Source: Gemmatimonadota bacterium (lineage in GTDB: Bacteria > Gemmatimonadota > Gemmatimonadetes > Longimicrobiales > Gaopeijiaceae). Taken from it: a DNA stretch of 48,806 nucleotides. Below are positions 34,630 through 41,787 of the stretch, piece after piece. Made by a program: the position numbers and the translations under genes. The DNA lies in the NCBI GenBank assembly GCA_007126575.1, contig SLBA01000011.1, forward strand, positions 1 to 48,806, read 5' to 3'. Under the pieces are notes generated by a model. It was not told the DNA's origin and did no database searches. It was given only the letters and a program-made list of their open reading frames with translations. The stretch's first letter is position 1. Every line of letters starts with the position of its first letter.

Positions 34630-36343
34630 AGAACGTTCCTCTCATTTCCATGGGCTGAAGGAGGAGCCAGATGCCGGCTCCGGCCAGTAGTGTGGCGAGA
34701 AGCCCCCACGGAAGGAAGGCCCGGCCGGCCACCCGGCTCGAGGGGTGCATGCCGCGGGCGATCCGGTACAGGGCGATCAGACTCACCAGAAGGCCTCCCT
34801 GCAACGTCAGGAGCTGTATGGGGAAGAGCCAGGACTCGGGGACCATCGGGCCAAGCCCCCAGGCGGGGTCTCCCGAGGGGAGCCCCAGGTCGCCCAGGTA
34901 CTCCTGAACGACGGGGACCACGGTGAGCCCTCCGATCAGCAGGTGGTAGAGGTAGTGCGCGGTCCACATCCCGAACCCCAGGGGGACGAGGCCCCAGGCG
35001 TACCGGGTGGCGCGGCGCGTGAGAGAGTCGCCGGCGCGGTCGACGGAACCCGGTGGCTCCAGCGCGCGCGAGGCGGCGGCGGTGCCCAGCGTCAGTGCGA
35101 CCGGAACGAGGACGAGGCCGACCGCGAAGAAGCCCAGGAGGAGCCCGGCCCTCGTGGTGATTCCGAAGGTCGTGGCGACCCAGTCCTGCAGGGCGAAGAC
35201 GGGCTCGACCATCCCGAAGGCGTTGAGGAAGGCGGCGAAGGTGAGCAGGAGGGCGAGCGCCGCGAGATCGGGGCGCCCCGAGAGGCGACCGACGCCGGAG
35301 CGCACGGGGTCTTCGGTGAGGTCGCGCAGGGGGGAGCGGGTGAAGAATCCCACGTTGTCGTGCGGGCAGGCGTGGATGCACTCCATGCAGAAGGTGCAGT
35401 CCAGGTTGCCCTCCTTGCGGGGCTGATAGAGGGCCAGCTCGCAGCCTCCCTGCACGAGCCCGGTCCGGCCCAGCGCCCGCCCCGATGCCGCGGAAGCGAG
35501 GCGGGGCGGGGGGGGTGGGTTCGATGGCGGACCCCCGGTTCCGGCTCCCGCCAGGGCGAGGCGCCCGTGGGCGTCGGGGCGGAGTGGACGGGTCTGCCAG
35601 TCATAGTCGGATCGGTCGGACAGGTCGGACAGGTCCGACGCATCCGACCGGGCCGTGTTTCCCGATCGCTGCCCCGAGCCCACGTGGGCCCGGGCCTCGG
35701 GCGTGTAGCGTCCGCGGATGCAGTCGAGCGTCTCGCACCGACCGCAGACCTCGGGATCCCGGACCCGGATCTCGGTGGGGGAGACCATCGCATTGACGAA
35801 GTGGAACTGCCCGATCGGGCAGACGAAGCGGCAGAACGACGCCCCCCGGAAGAATCCGTCGATCACGAAGGCGAGGACGAAGTAGGTGGCCGCGACCCAG
35901 GCGGTGAGCCAGGGGCTCGCCCAGAGCGAGAAGGCCTCGTATGCCCAGAAGAACCCGATCAGGAGCCCGATCGCCAGCCACTTCGACCGAAGCATCGATG
36001 GCCAGGGCCGGTCGGCCGGCAGGAAGCGCTTGGCGATCCGGCGCGGGAGCATGAAGGGGCACGCCATGCAAAAGAGGTTCCCGGCGACGAGGAGCGCCAG
36101 GACCACGAACCCCCGCCAGTGCACCCAGGGCAGGACGCCCGCGAGGTTGCGCGGGGCGAGCTGCGGGCCGAACCATCCGTCGAGGAGGATGATCGCGGCC
36201 AGGGCGAGGCATCCGGACTGGAGGACCGTCCGCGCGTGTCGCCACCGCAGGAACCGCCCCAGTACCGGGAGCGTCAGGAGGTCGACCCCGCCGACGGTAC
36301 GGGTCGAACTCGGGTTCGGGGCGCTGCCGGACCCCGCGGTCAC
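34622..36343 (-). CDS. FixG/NapH-like membrane polyferredoxin
   Basis: 573 aa. N-terminal membrane part carries C92-M-A-C95-P and C171-x3-C175-P, as in FixG/CcoG/NapH. Cluster ligands follow: C200-x2-C203-x4-C208, then after an 80-residue low-complexity insertion C301, and a classical C316-x2-C319-x2-C322-x3-C326-P. The C-terminal half has about six more helices. The family moves electrons at the membrane and helps cytochrome oxidase copper handling (CcoG) or quinol oxidation (NapH). GTG start at 36343 overlaps the YtkA-like stop. The insertion (~219-298) is unusual, see the repeat at 35606. Confidence 0.8.
   Translation of the reverse strand: MTAGSGSAPNPSSTRTVGGVDLLTLPVLGRFLRWRHARTVLQSGCLALAAIILLDGWFGPQLAPRNLAGVLPWVHWRGFVVLALLVAGNLFCMACPFMLPRRIAKRFLPADRPWPSMLRSKWLAIGLLIGFFWAYEAFSLWASPWLTAWVAATYFVLAFVIDGFFRGASFCRFVCPIGQFHFVNAMVSPTEIRVRDPEVCGRCETLDCIRGRYTPEARAHVGSGQRSGNTARSDASDLSDLSDRSDYDWQTRPLRPDAHGRLALAGAGTGGPPSNPPPPPRLASAASGRALGRTGLVQGGCELALYQPRKEGNLDCTFCMECIHACPHDNVGFFTRSPLRDLTEDPVRSGVGRLSGRPDLAALALLLTFAAFLNAFGMVEPVFALQDWVATTFGITTRAGLLLGFFAVGLVLVPVALTLGTAAASRALEPPGSVDRAGDSLTRRATRYAWGLVPLGFGMWTAHYLYHLLIGGLTVVPVVQEYLGDLGLPSGDPAWGLGPMVPESWLFPIQLLTLQGGLLVSLIALYRIARGMHPSSRVAGRAFLPWGLLATLLAGAGIWLLLQPMEMRGTFFV
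35606..35650 (-). repeat. 9-bp tandem, palindromic repeat inserted in the polyferredoxin gene
   Basis: Units GTCGGATCG, GTCGGACAG, GTCGGACAG and GTCCGACGC lie head to tail (35606-35641). GTCGGAC-AG-GTCCGAC (35624-35639) is a perfect hairpin, and CGGTCGGA/TCCGACCG closes an outer one (35613-35650). It encodes a D-L-S-D-L-S-D-R-S-D stretch in frame. It looks like a REP-like element, inferred. Confidence 0.7.
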
Positions 36344-36798
36344 CGCTGGGTGGACCCGTTCGATGGATCGGCGGCGCCTCCCGAGGCGACCCGAACGCGG
36401 GTCTCGTGGATCCCTGCGGTGCCGTCGGGAAGGGTGATGTGCGCCCGCAGGATCCAGTCCCCGCCCATCGTGAACTCGAAGGACTGGATCCGGTAGCGAC
36501 CGTCTCCCTCGTCCCGAGCCACCTCGCGCACGGGTACCATCCCCGCGTGATCCATCGTCCCCTCGACCTCGACCTCGGCGCCGGTGACGGGATCTCCGGC
36601 GTCGTCGTGGATCTCGACGACCACGAGTGCCGGGCCGGTGATCGGGGGGGTGGGGGTGACCGCGAGCTCGACGGTCCCCGGAAGGGCCTCTCCGGTATCC
36701 CCTCCCCGGCAGGCGGAGATCAGAACCAGGAGGATGAGAAGCCCGGGACGGATCCGGCGGGCTTCGCGCGCCCGGCGAATCGAGGGTCCCGGGGTCAT
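36340..36798 (-). CDS. YtkA/FixH-like lipoprotein
   Basis: 152 aa. Lipobox LISAC near residue 30 predicts a membrane-anchored lipoprotein. The rest is one beta-sandwich like YtkA/FixH: VVVEIHDDAGDPVTGAEVEVEGTMDHAGM, then YRIQSFEFTMGGDWILRAHITLPDG. The His/Met pattern (MDHAGM) could bind copper, consistent with the SCO gene before it. Start ATG 36798 overlaps the SCO stop (ATGA), and its stop overlaps the polyferredoxin start (GTGA). Confidence 0.75.
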   Translation of the reverse strand: MTPGPSIRRAREARRIRPGLLILLVLISACRGGDTGEALPGTVELAVTPTPPITGPALVVVEIHDDAGDPVTGAEVEVEGTMDHAGMVPVREVARDEGDGRYRIQSFEFTMGGDWILRAHITLPDGTAGIHETRVRVASGGAADPSNGSTQR

Positions 36799-37493
36799 CG
36801 CAGGACCCGGCGAAGGTCCCGGGCCATGGATTCCGAACCCTGGAAGGGAGCGAGGAGGAGGACGACGCGCCCGGCCCGATCGATCACGAAGGAGCGGGCG
36901 GAATGGTCCACCCCGTAGGCCCCCGGGGCCCCGGGGGGGATCGCGGCCTGAACCTCGGGAGAGAGCGAGGGGTCGCCATGGTCCATGTGCGCGTGGGGGT
37001 CCTCGTCGCCAGCCCGAGTCGGTGCCCGGGCCACATGAACGCCCCAGTCGCGCGCGGTCTCGAGGACCTCCTCTTCCGTACCCCGGAGGGTGACGATCGA
37101 GGGGTGGAAGTTGGCCATCCACTCCTCGAGACGTTCCGGGGTGTCCCGCTCGGGATCGACGGTGACGAAGACGACCCGCAGGCGATCGGCCTCTCGCGCC
37201 GAGAAGTCGTCGAGCACCCGGGTCAGGCTCAGGAGCGTCGAGGGGCAGACGTCGGGACAGTTCGAGAAGCCGAAGAAGACCACGGTGGTACGCCCCCGGA
37301 AGGAGGCGAGGTTCACCGGTTCGCCGTCCAGCCCGGGCAGCTCGAGTGCGGGCGCCGGATAGGGGGACGGGGGCGCCGAGGCGCCGTCCCATTCCATCTC
37401 GGACATCGGGGGTGGGGTGAGCCAGACGATCGCCGCCACGACGGCGAGACCGACGAGGGCGCTGGTGGTGACCTGCAGAATGCGACGGCGCAT
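36795..37493 (-). CDS. SCO1/SenC-family copper chaperone
   Basis: 232 aa. One N-terminal membrane helix, then a thioredoxin fold with the copper motif C79-P-D-V-C83-P and the third ligand H197 (GVDHSARSFVID). The family delivers copper to, or reduces, the CuA site of cytochrome c oxidase. An extra His-rich loop (DPHAHMDHGD, ~165-174) may bind additional copper. ATG 37493; the frame is open to 37559 but the earlier residues are non-homologous. First gene of a four-gene minus-strand operon divergent from troA. Confidence 0.92.
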   Translation of the reverse strand: MRRRILQVTTSALVGLAVVAAIVWLTPPPMSEMEWDGASAPPSPYPAPALELPGLDGEPVNLASFRGRTTVVFFGFSNCPDVCPSTLLSLTRVLDDFSAREADRLRVVFVTVDPERDTPERLEEWMANFHPSIVTLRGTEEEVLETARDWGVHVARAPTRAGDEDPHAHMDHGDPSLSPEVQAAIPPGAPGAYGVDHSARSFVIDRAGRVVLLLAPFQGSESMARDLRRVLR

Positions 37494-37541
37494 GGATCCA
37501 GGAGGTCGGAAGGGGCGGGCAGGGCGGGGCGGGTGCGTTCG

Positions 37542-37576
37542 GAACCCTTGACGGTTCAAGGTAATGAAAGAAAATT
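37542..37576 (+). promoter_or_regulatory. Promoter of the metal-transport operon
   Basis: TTGACG (37548-37553) with, 17 bp on, AAAATT (37571-37576). The -35 sits in nested dyads GAACC...GGTTC (37542-37557) and CTTGA-CGGT-TCAAG (37547-37560), so a second regulator is possible. The -10 runs into the first operator box. Confidence 0.4.
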
Positions 37577-37612
37577 TAGTCTGAGCTAAATCATGATTTA
37601 GCTTGGCCTAAA
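37575..37612. promoter_or_regulatory. Twin DtxR/MntR-type operator
   Basis: Two boxes of the form TTTAG-N6-CTAAA: TTTAGTCTGAGCTAAA (37575-37590) and TTTAGCTTGGCCTAAA (37597-37612). They are separated by TCATGA, centre-to-centre 22 bp, about two helical turns. The whole 38 bp is symmetric about 37593.5, with GCTAAATCATGATTTAGC as a perfect 18-bp dyad at its centre. It overlaps the proposed -10 of the troA promoter. This is the kind of site bound by DtxR/MntR/TroR metal-sensing repressors. Confidence 0.7.
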
Positions 37613-37638
37613 TTACTCCCGGAGAAAGGCACCGTTCC

Positions 37639-38592
37639 ATGCACCAGCGCATTCGATCGAGACCATGTCTGGGGATCGCCCTCGCCCTTGCCCTTGCCCT
37701 GTTTGTCCTCAACGCCTGCGGGGGAGACGCTCGGTCCGCGGAGGAGGGGATTCGGGTCGTCACCACCATCGGGATGATCACCGACGTGGTCGAGCGGGTC
37801 GGAGGGGATCGGGTGTCGATCCAGGGGCTGATGGGCCCCGGGGTGGATCCTCACCTCTACAAGGCGTCGGCGGGAGACGTGCGGCGACTCGCCGAGGCGG
37901 AGCTGATCTTCTACAACGGGCTGCACCTGGAGGCCGCGATGGGCGAGGTGCTCGCCGAGATGGACGGGCGCACCCGCACGAGGGCCGTCACCGATGCCCT
38001 CGACCGCGAGCGGCTGCTGACCCCGCCCGAGTTCGAGGGGGCCTACGACCCGCACGTCTGGTCCGATGTCTCGATGTGGATCTCGGCGGTCGAGGTGGTG
38101 CGCGAGACGCTGACCGAGGTGGATCCGGAGGGCGCCGAGGCGTTCGAGCGTCGGGCGGCCGAATACATCGCGGAGCTCGAGGAGCTCGACGAGTGGGTAC
38201 GATCCGAGATCGCGCGGGTGCCGGATTCCCTGCGGGTCCTGGTCACGGCGCATGACGCCTTCAACTACTTCGGGCGGGCGTACGGCTTCGAGGTCCGGGG
38301 GCTCCAGGGACTCTCGACGGCCACCGAGGCCGGCACGGGTGACGTGCAGCGCCTGGCGGACTTCATCGCCCGGCGGGAGATCCCCGCCCTCTTCATCGAG
38401 ACCTCGATCCCCCCCCGCAACATCGAGGCGGTGCAGGCCGCCGTGCGCTCCCGGGGATTCGACGTCGAGATCGGGGGGAGCCTCTTCTCGGATGCGATGG
38501 GCGATCCCGGAACTCCCGAGGGGACCTATCTCGGGATGATTCGATCCAACGTCCGGACGATCGTCGAGGCGTTGACGGGGGAAGACGGGTGA
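37639..38592 (+). CDS. troA: TroA-like Mn/Zn/Fe-binding lipoprotein of ABC transporter
   Basis: 317 aa. Lipobox LNAC (C27) anchors it. Cluster A-I metal ligands are visible: H72 (DPHLYK), H139 (DPHVW), H205 (TAHDAFNYF) and D285 (LFSDAMG), the three-His plus Asp set of TroA/ZnuA. It lacks the His-rich loop of ZnuA, which favours a Mn/Fe role over strict Zn. It delivers the ion to the permease encoded downstream. First gene of the plus-strand operon; the start lies 26 bp after the twin operator. The stop overlaps the ATPase start. Confidence 0.9.
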   Translation: MHQRIRSRPCLGIALALALALFVLNACGGDARSAEEGIRVVTTIGMITDVVERVGGDRVSIQGLMGPGVDPHLYKASAGDVRRLAEAELIFYNGLHLEAAMGEVLAEMDGRTRTRAVTDALDRERLLTPPEFEGAYDPHVWSDVSMWISAVEVVRETLTEVDPEGAEAFERRAAEYIAELEELDEWVRSEIARVPDSLRVLVTAHDAFNYFGRAYGFEVRGLQGLSTATEAGTGDVQRLADFIARREIPALFIETSIPPRNIEAVQAAVRSRGFDVEIGGSLFSDAMGDPGTPEGTYLGMIRSNVRTIVEALTGEDG

Positions 38593-39392
38593 TGGCCGGG
38601 CCGGAGGCCGCCGCGTCCGTTCCCGGCGGAGGGCCGGCGATCGAGGTCAACGACCTGACCGTCGCCTACCGGGAGCAGCCGGTACTCTGGGACATCGACC
38701 TCGAGGTCCGGCCGGGCGCGCTCACCGCGATCGTCGGACCGAACGGGGCGGGGAAGACCACCCTCATCCAGTCGATCCTGGGGCTGGTGCGCCCCGCCGC
38801 CGGCCGGATCCGGATCCTCGACCGGCCGATCCGGGACGCTCGGGGCGAGGTCGCGTACGTGCCCCAGCGGGGGACCGTGGACTGGGACTTTCCCACCTCG
38901 GTGCTCGACGTGGTGCTCATGGGGACGTATCGCGAGGTCGGGTGGTTCCGTCGCCCGGGGCGAGCCGAGCGGATCCGCGCGGTCGCGGCACTCGAGAAGG
39001 TGGGGATGGAGGCCTACCAGGACCGGCAGATCCGACAGCTCTCGGGCGGGCAGCAGCAGCGGGTCTTCCTGGCCCGTGCGCTGGTGCAGGAGGCCCGGAT
39101 CTACCTGATGGACGAGCCCTTCCAGGGCGTCGATGCGCGCACCGAGACCGCGATCGTCGAGGTGCTGCGTGAGCTGCGCGACCGGGGGGACACGGTCGTG
39201 GCGGTGCATCACGCGCTTCAGACCGTGCCCGAGTATTTCGACGACGTGGTGATCCTCAACGTGCGGCGGATCGCGTCGGGACCGGTGAGCGAGGTCTTCA
39301 CCGAAGAGAACCTCCGGGTCGCCTACGGGGGTCGCGTGCCCTTCCTGCACGCGGTCTCGGATGCACCGGTGGCCGACCTGCCGGAGAGCTGA
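38592..39392 (+). CDS. troB: Metal ABC transporter ATPase (TroB/MntB type)
   Basis: About 266 aa. Walker [10 protein letters not shown]-loop [12 protein letters not shown], signature LSGGQQQR, Walker [13 protein letters not shown] and H-loop VHH are all present. The PQR-x3-WDFP Q-loop is typical of Mn/Zn/Fe importers. ATG 38592 is preferred over the GTG one codon upstream because GGAAG lies seven nt before it; both overlap the troA stop. Works on the cytoplasmic face with the two permeases. Confidence 0.92.
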   Translation: MAGPEAAASVPGGGPAIEVNDLTVAYREQPVLWDIDLEVRPGALTAIVGPNGAGKTTLIQSILGLVRPAAGRIRILDRPIRDARGEVAYVPQRGTVDWDFPTSVLDVVLMGTYREVGWFRRPGRAERIRAVAALEKVGMEAYQDRQIRQLSGGQQQRVFLARALVQEARIYLMDEPFQGVDARTETAIVEVLRELRDRGDTVVAVHHALQTVPEYFDDVVILNVRRIASGPVSEVFTEENLRVAYGGRVPFLHAVSDAPVADLPES

Positions 39393-39394
39393 CG

Positions 39395-40528
39395 GTGCTC
39401 GAGGCGCTCCAGGTCTTCCTCTTCGACTACACCTTCCGCACCGTGGCGCTGGGAGCTGCGGCGCTGGGGGCGGTGGCGGGCGCCCTGGGGTGCTTCGCCG
39501 TCCTCCGGCGCCAGAGCCTGCTCGGCGATGCGATCGCCCACGCGGCGCTCCCGGGGATCGGGCTCGCCTTCCTCCTGACGGGAAGCCGGGCGACCCCGGT
39601 GCTCGTGCTCGGCGCCGCCCTGGCCGGCTGGATCGGCACATTGGCCGTCATGGGGATCGTTCGGGGGGCCCGGCTCCCCGAAGACACGGCGCTCGGGATC
39701 GTGCTCTCGGTCTTCTTCGGCTTCGGTCTCGTGATCCTGACCTTCGTGCAGCGTCTTCCCCTGGCCTCGCAGGCCGGGCTCGAGACCTTCCTGTGGGGGC
39801 AGGCCGCCACCCTCATGGCGGCCGATGTCCAGATGATCATCATCGTAGGGGCCGGGGCTCTGGCGCTCCTGGCTCTCTTCTGGAAGGAGTTCAAGGTCCT
39901 CTCCTTCGACGGGGCCTTCGCGGCGAGTCTGGGGATGCCGGTTCGGCGCGTGGAGTTTCTCCTGACCTCGCTTCTGGTCGTCGCGATCGTGCTCGGCCTG
40001 CAGACCGTCGGGGTCGTGCTCATGAGCGCCCTCGTGGTGGCGCCCGCCGCCGCGGCCCGCCAGTGGGTCGACTCACTCGGGCTGATGGTTCTGCTGGCGG
40101 CCGCGCTCGGAGCGCTCGCGGGAGTGGTCGGGGTCGGGTTCAGCAGCGCGGGATCGGGGATTCCCACGGGCCCCGTGATCGTCCTGGTGGCGAGCGCGAT
40201 CGTCGGGATCTCGCTGCTCGCGGCCCCCGGCAGGGGACTGCTGGCGGAGCTGGTCCGACAGCGCCGGGTCGGGCGGCGGATCCGCGCCGACGCGGTGCTC
40301 GCCGACCTCTACGCCCTGGCCATGCAGCACGAGGATCGGCGCTACGGGCATCCGGTGGCGACGCTGCGCACCATGCGCCACGGCGAGGTCGGAATCGAGC
40401 GCAGCCTCGAGACGCTGGCCGAGCAGGGGTGGGCCCGCGAGCTGAAGCCCGGGTCCTGGGGGCTCACACCCGAGGGAGAGAAACGCGCCCGCACGCGCTT
40501 CCTGGACCAAGACGCGGAGCACCCATGA
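39395..40528 (+). CDS. troC: Metal ABC permease with C-terminal winged-helix tail
   Basis: 377 aa. Residues ~1-285 are the ABC-3 permease (GCFAVLRRQSLLGDAIAHAALPGI, FKVLSFD, LVVAPAAAARQW). The last ~90 residues are soluble and look like a DtxR/MntR-type winged helix (AVLADLYALAMQHEDRR...ERSLETLAEQGWAREL...LTPEGEKRAR). Family permeases without this tail are about 280 aa. GTG start 3 bp after troB; stop overlaps the next gene by four bases. The tail may sense metal or gate transport; this is inference. Confidence 0.88.
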   Translation: MLEALQVFLFDYTFRTVALGAAALGAVAGALGCFAVLRRQSLLGDAIAHAALPGIGLAFLLTGSRATPVLVLGAALAGWIGTLAVMGIVRGARLPEDTALGIVLSVFFGFGLVILTFVQRLPLASQAGLETFLWGQAATLMAADVQMIIIVGAGALALLALFWKEFKVLSFDGAFAASLGMPVRRVEFLLTSLLVVAIVLGLQTVGVVLMSALVVAPAAAARQWVDSLGLMVLLAAALGALAGVVGVGFSSAGSGIPTGPVIVLVASAIVGISLLAAPGRGLLAELVRQRRVGRRIRADAVLADLYALAMQHEDRRYGHPVATLRTMRHGEVGIERSLETLAEQGWARELKPGSWGLTPEGEKRARTRFLDQDAEHP

Positions 40529-41637
40529 GCGGCCTCGATTTCGAGATCCAGCTTCTGGCGGTCGTGGTCTCGGTGGCCTGTGCCCTCCCGGGGGTCTTCC
40601 TGGTCCTCAGGCGGATGGCCCTGCTCTCGGACGCGATCTCGCATTCGATCCTTCTCGGGATCGTCCTGGCCTTCTTCTGGGTCCAGGACCTGAATTCACC
40701 CATCCTGATACTGGCCGCGGCCGCCACGGGGCTCCTGATGGTGGCCATGGTCGAGGCGCTTCACGCCACCCGCAGGGTGAAGGAGGACGCCGCGATCGCC
40801 CTCGTCTTTCCCGCGCTCTTCTCCCTCGCCGTGCTCCTGATCTCGCGCTATGCGGGCAACGTCCATCTCGATGTCGACGCGGTCCTCCTGGGAGAGATCG
40901 CCTTCGCCCCCTTCCGTCGCCTCGAAGTCGCCGGCCACGACCTCGGCCCTCGGTCGCTCTGGACGATGGGGGGGATCCTGGCGCTCAACCTCCTCTTCAT
41001 GCTGGCCTTCTACAAGGAGCTCAAGGTGTCGACCTTCGACGCCGGACTCGCCGCCGCGATGGGCTTCTCTCCGGTGCTCATCCAGTACGCCTTCATGGGG
41101 CTGGTGTCGGTCACGGCGGTCGGGGCCTTCGACGCGGTCGGGTCGATCCTGGTCGTGGCCCTGATGATCGCCCCTCCCGCGTCGGCTCGGCTGCTCACCG
41201 ATCGGCTACCCCTCATGATCGGCCTGAGCGCCCTGCTCGCCGCGATATCGGCGATCTCCGGATTCTGGATCGCGAGGGGGCTCGATGCCTCGATCGCGGG
41301 CTCGATGGCCACGGCCGCCGGACTCGTGTTCCTTCTTTCGATGCTCCTGGCTCCCGACCGGGGGGTGGTCGCGAGCCTCCTGCGCCGGCGGCGCCAGAAG
41401 GTCTCGTTTGCCCGTCTGATGCTCACGATCCACCTGCTGAACCACGAGAACAGCCCCGCGGCCCCCGAAGAGAACCGCCTGGGCCATCTGTCGGTGCACC
41501 TGCGGTGGAGCCCGGAGTTCGCTCGTCAGGTCGCCGATCGAGCGGAGCGGGATGGGCTTCTGGACCGCGGAGAGGGCGATCGGTTGCACCTCACCCCCCT
41601 GGGCCGCGAAGCCGCCCGGCATTTCATGGCGCGCTGA
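40525..41637 (+). CDS. troD: Second metal ABC permease with winged-helix tail
   Basis: 370 aa. Permease core with GVFLVLRRMALLSDAISHSILLG and MIAPPASARLLTDRL. After ~residue 290 a soluble segment reads FARLMLTIHLLNHENS...GHLSVHLRWSPEFARQVADRAERDGLL...HLTPLGREAARHF, a second winged-helix-like tail, related in pattern to that of the upstream permease. Two different permeases with one ATPase and one binding protein is the troABCD/mntABCD arrangement; a heterodimeric channel is expected. ATG start overlaps the previous stop. Confidence 0.88.
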   Translation: MSGLDFEIQLLAVVVSVACALPGVFLVLRRMALLSDAISHSILLGIVLAFFWVQDLNSPILILAAAATGLLMVAMVEALHATRRVKEDAAIALVFPALFSLAVLLISRYAGNVHLDVDAVLLGEIAFAPFRRLEVAGHDLGPRSLWTMGGILALNLLFMLAFYKELKVSTFDAGLAAAMGFSPVLIQYAFMGLVSVTAVGAFDAVGSILVVALMIAPPASARLLTDRLPLMIGLSALLAAISAISGFWIARGLDASIAGSMATAAGLVFLLSMLLAPDRGVVASLLRRRRQKVSFARLMLTIHLLNHENSPAAPEENRLGHLSVHLRWSPEFARQVADRAERDGLLDRGEGDRLHLTPLGREAARHFMAR

Positions 41638-41787
41638 CCCCGCCCGACCGAGGGGTTTGGCGAATCCCGCTCTCTTCTCTTACCTTCCGACGGCCCCCCC
41701 GCAGTCGGGGATGAGGGTGCGCCCGAACACGGGGGATGCACGTCTCCGTGAACGACATCCATCGAAGACTCTGGAGAGTTCCACCCG

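Noticed and set aside
35606-35650. Possible CRISPR-like repeat
   Set aside because: The 9-bp units are contiguous with no spacers, in frame in a coding gene; they are a tandem/palindromic repeat instead.
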